Source: CAZWHE01 sp964633825
GTDB taxonomy: Bacteria; Planctomycetota; B15-G4; CAYZWU01
Assembly (NCBI GenBank): GCA_964633825.1
Contig: CAZWHE010000059.1
Span: 1 to 22,071, forward strand
DNA: 22,071 nucleotides
Direction: 5' to 3'
Positions 21,021 through 22,071 of the stretch are shown in pieces. Numbering within the stretch: position 1 is the first letter of the stretch; every line of letters begins with the position of its first letter. The position numbers and the translations under genes were made by a program. Under the pieces are notes generated by a model. It had not been told where the DNA came from, searched no databases, and saw only the letters and a program-made list of their open reading frames with translations.

Positions 21021-21644
21021 ATGTACGTTCCCGAATCATTAGAACCGATCGTGCTGGCTTCGGCTTCCCCGCAGCGCCGCCGAATTCTCGAGAGGTTGGG
21101 ACTGGACTTCGAGATCTGTCCGTCTCACATCGATGAATCCGGATCTGGTGAGTTGGACGGCTTGGAGCCCGTCCATCTCGCCGAAAGGCTGGCAATATCG
21201 AAAGCGCGCTCGGTTGCCAAACTGCGGAAGGAAGGGACCGTGATCGGTGCGGATACCGTTGTTACCGTGGGAAACATCGTGCTTGGAAAACCGCGGTCCA
21301 GGGAGGATGCGCACCGTATTCTCACTTCCCTGAGCGGGAAGGTTCAAGAGGTGGTGACCGGTTTGTGCCTGTTCCATGTCAAGCCGGATATCATGCTTTC
21401 CGGAGCGGAAAAGACCAGGGTGATCACCAAGCCCATGTCGAAAAAGGATATCGATGACTATATCGCAACGGGAGAGTGCTTCGGAAAAGCGGGCGCTTAT
21501 GCCATTCAGGAGACTGGGGACCGCTTCGTGGAAAGGCTCGAGGGTTCCTTCGACAACGTTGTCGGGTTTCCCACGGAACTGTTTATCCGTTTTTTCGAGG
21601 AACTGGCCGGAAGGATAAAAAAGAGTTTAAACAGCGGGAATTGA
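21021..21644 (+). CDS. maf: Maf-family nucleoside triphosphate pyrophosphatase
   Basis: The 207-residue protein matches Maf/YhdE, which hydrolyses non-canonical or pyrimidine NTPs to NMP and pyrophosphate and affects septum formation when overproduced. Motifs are SASPQRR (14-20), the catalytic Asp D78 in GADTVV, LGKP at 88-91, and GKAGAYAIQ (155-163) with K156. The last motif favours the dTTP/UTP-specific YhdE branch over the m7GTP-specific YceF branch. There are 54 bases between the endonuclease-III-like gene and this start, with a modest GAGAAG ribosome site. The DUF192 gene starts 10 bases after the stop. Confidence 0.95.
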   Translation: MYVPESLEPIVLASASPQRRRILERLGLDFEICPSHIDESGSGELDGLEPVHLAERLAISKARSVAKLRKEGTVIGADTVVTVGNIVLGKPRSREDAHRILTSLSGKVQEVVTGLCLFHVKPDIMLSGAEKTRVITKPMSKKDIDDYIATGECFGKAGAYAIQETGDRFVERLEGSFDNVVGFPTELFIRFFEELAGRIKKSLNSGN

Positions 21645-21654
21645 GGGCTTTTCC

Positions 21655-22071
21655 ATGAGATCGAGCTGTAAAACGGTTCTATATGTTATTTGGAGCTCCG
21701 CCATTGCTCTGGTCCTTTTTTTTGCAGCAGCCTGCAACGGTGAAAAAACAGCCGTTATCAAGAGGCCCGATCCGGGTCAAGTCGTCCTCGAAATGGGCGG
21801 TGTCCCGGTCGTTCTGGAGGTTGCGTTGACACCGGCCGCCCGTATTCGGGGCTTGATGTACAGAAAGGAGCTTCCGCCTGACAGGGGTATGCTTTTTGTC
21901 TATCCGAAATCCGAAATACTTTCGTTCTGGATGAAGAACACCTGGATCCCGCTTTCAATCGCGTTTCTCCGCGATGACGGCACGATCATCAACATCAGGG
22001 AAATGCGCCCATTGTTGACGAATGTCCGATATGAAAGCGCGGAACCCTGCCATTATGCCATAGAAATGGGC
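21655..22071 (+). CDS. DUF192 (UPF0127) lipoprotein, 3' end outside the window
   Basis: The frame is open from the ATG at 21655 to the last base (139 codons visible). Residues 1-27 form a lipoprotein signal ending AAAC with Cys at 27. The remainder is the DUF192 domain: LEVALTPAARIRGLMYRKEL, GMLFVYP, then SFWMKNTWIPLSIAFL and DGTIINIREM, with RYESAEPCHYAIEMG at the cut end, where the family usually continues EMNxG. Only a few dozen residues should be missing. Its function is unknown in general; members are small exported proteins. The ribosome site GAGGG (21643-21647) overlaps the maf stop codon, so translation is probably coupled to maf. Confidence 0.92.
   Translation, partial: MRSSCKTVLYVIWSSAIALVLFFAAACNGEKTAVIKRPDPGQVVLEMGGVPVVLEVALTPAARIRGLMYRKELPPDRGMLFVYPKSEILSFWMKNTWIPLSIAFLRDDGTIINIREMRPLLTNVRYESAEPCHYAIEMG

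Overview
This is a gene-dense bacterial chromosome segment, GC-rich by eye, with 19 protein-coding genes. Two of these are cut by the window edges. I see no rRNA, tRNA, CRISPR array, phage gene or transposase. Lipoproteins, a periplasmic-type M16 peptidase, MurA and a DUF368 lipid-carrier transporter suggest a diderm free-living bacterium that makes its own aromatic amino acids and isoprenoids (IspH, MEP route). The AroD-AroE fusion, a TPR protein carrying two RNA polymerase alpha-CTD modules, and an endonuclease-III-like protein downstream of rpsP recall Planctomycetota and related uncultured phyla. The sequence alone does not fix the phylum. Non-ATG starts with good Shine-Dalgarno sites are common: TTG for aroB, the DUF368 gene, the TPR/alpha-CTD gene and rpsP, and GTG for the HIT gene.

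Layout. 1-1667 (+): the end of a probable DUF3857/transglutaminase-type protein, then an M19 dipeptidase. 1682-4799 (-): a compact shikimate operon aroB-aroDE-aroK with 2-bp spacing and a 4-bp overlap. 4800-5383: an AT-rich regulatory gap with a 15-bp tandem repeat and an attenuator-like hairpin. It leads into a secreted Trp/Gly/Tyr-rich protein (5384-6448, +) whose 3' side carries a hairpin, a bidirectional terminator and a 42-bp REP-like palindrome. 6556-10105 (-): an M16 peptidase followed by ispH. 10270-11694 (+): a sulfatase/alkaline-phosphatase-superfamily lipoprotein with Thr at the nucleophile position. 11729-12712 (-): a DUF368 transporter. 12811-13599 (+): a methyltransferase that overlaps ruvA tail to tail. 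13571-15565 (-): the TPR/alpha-CTD protein and ruvA. 15724-18284 (+): HIT protein, zinc-ribbon/HEAT protein, murA. 18311-22071 (+): a good promoter, a structured leader, ffh, rpsP, the endonuclease-III-like gene, maf and a DUF192 lipoprotein that runs off the end.

The strongest candidates for undescribed biology are four. (1) The TPR/double-alpha-CTD protein looks like a transcription factor built from RNA polymerase parts. (2) The ffh leader contains a GNRA hairpin flanked by CAGG and AGCAG, as in SRP RNA domain IV. (3) The endonuclease-III-like protein keeps the exact iron-sulfur cysteine spacing but appears to lack the catalytic Lys and Asp. (4) The secreted Trp-rich protein has a long structured leader and trailer. 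The rest is largely housekeeping.
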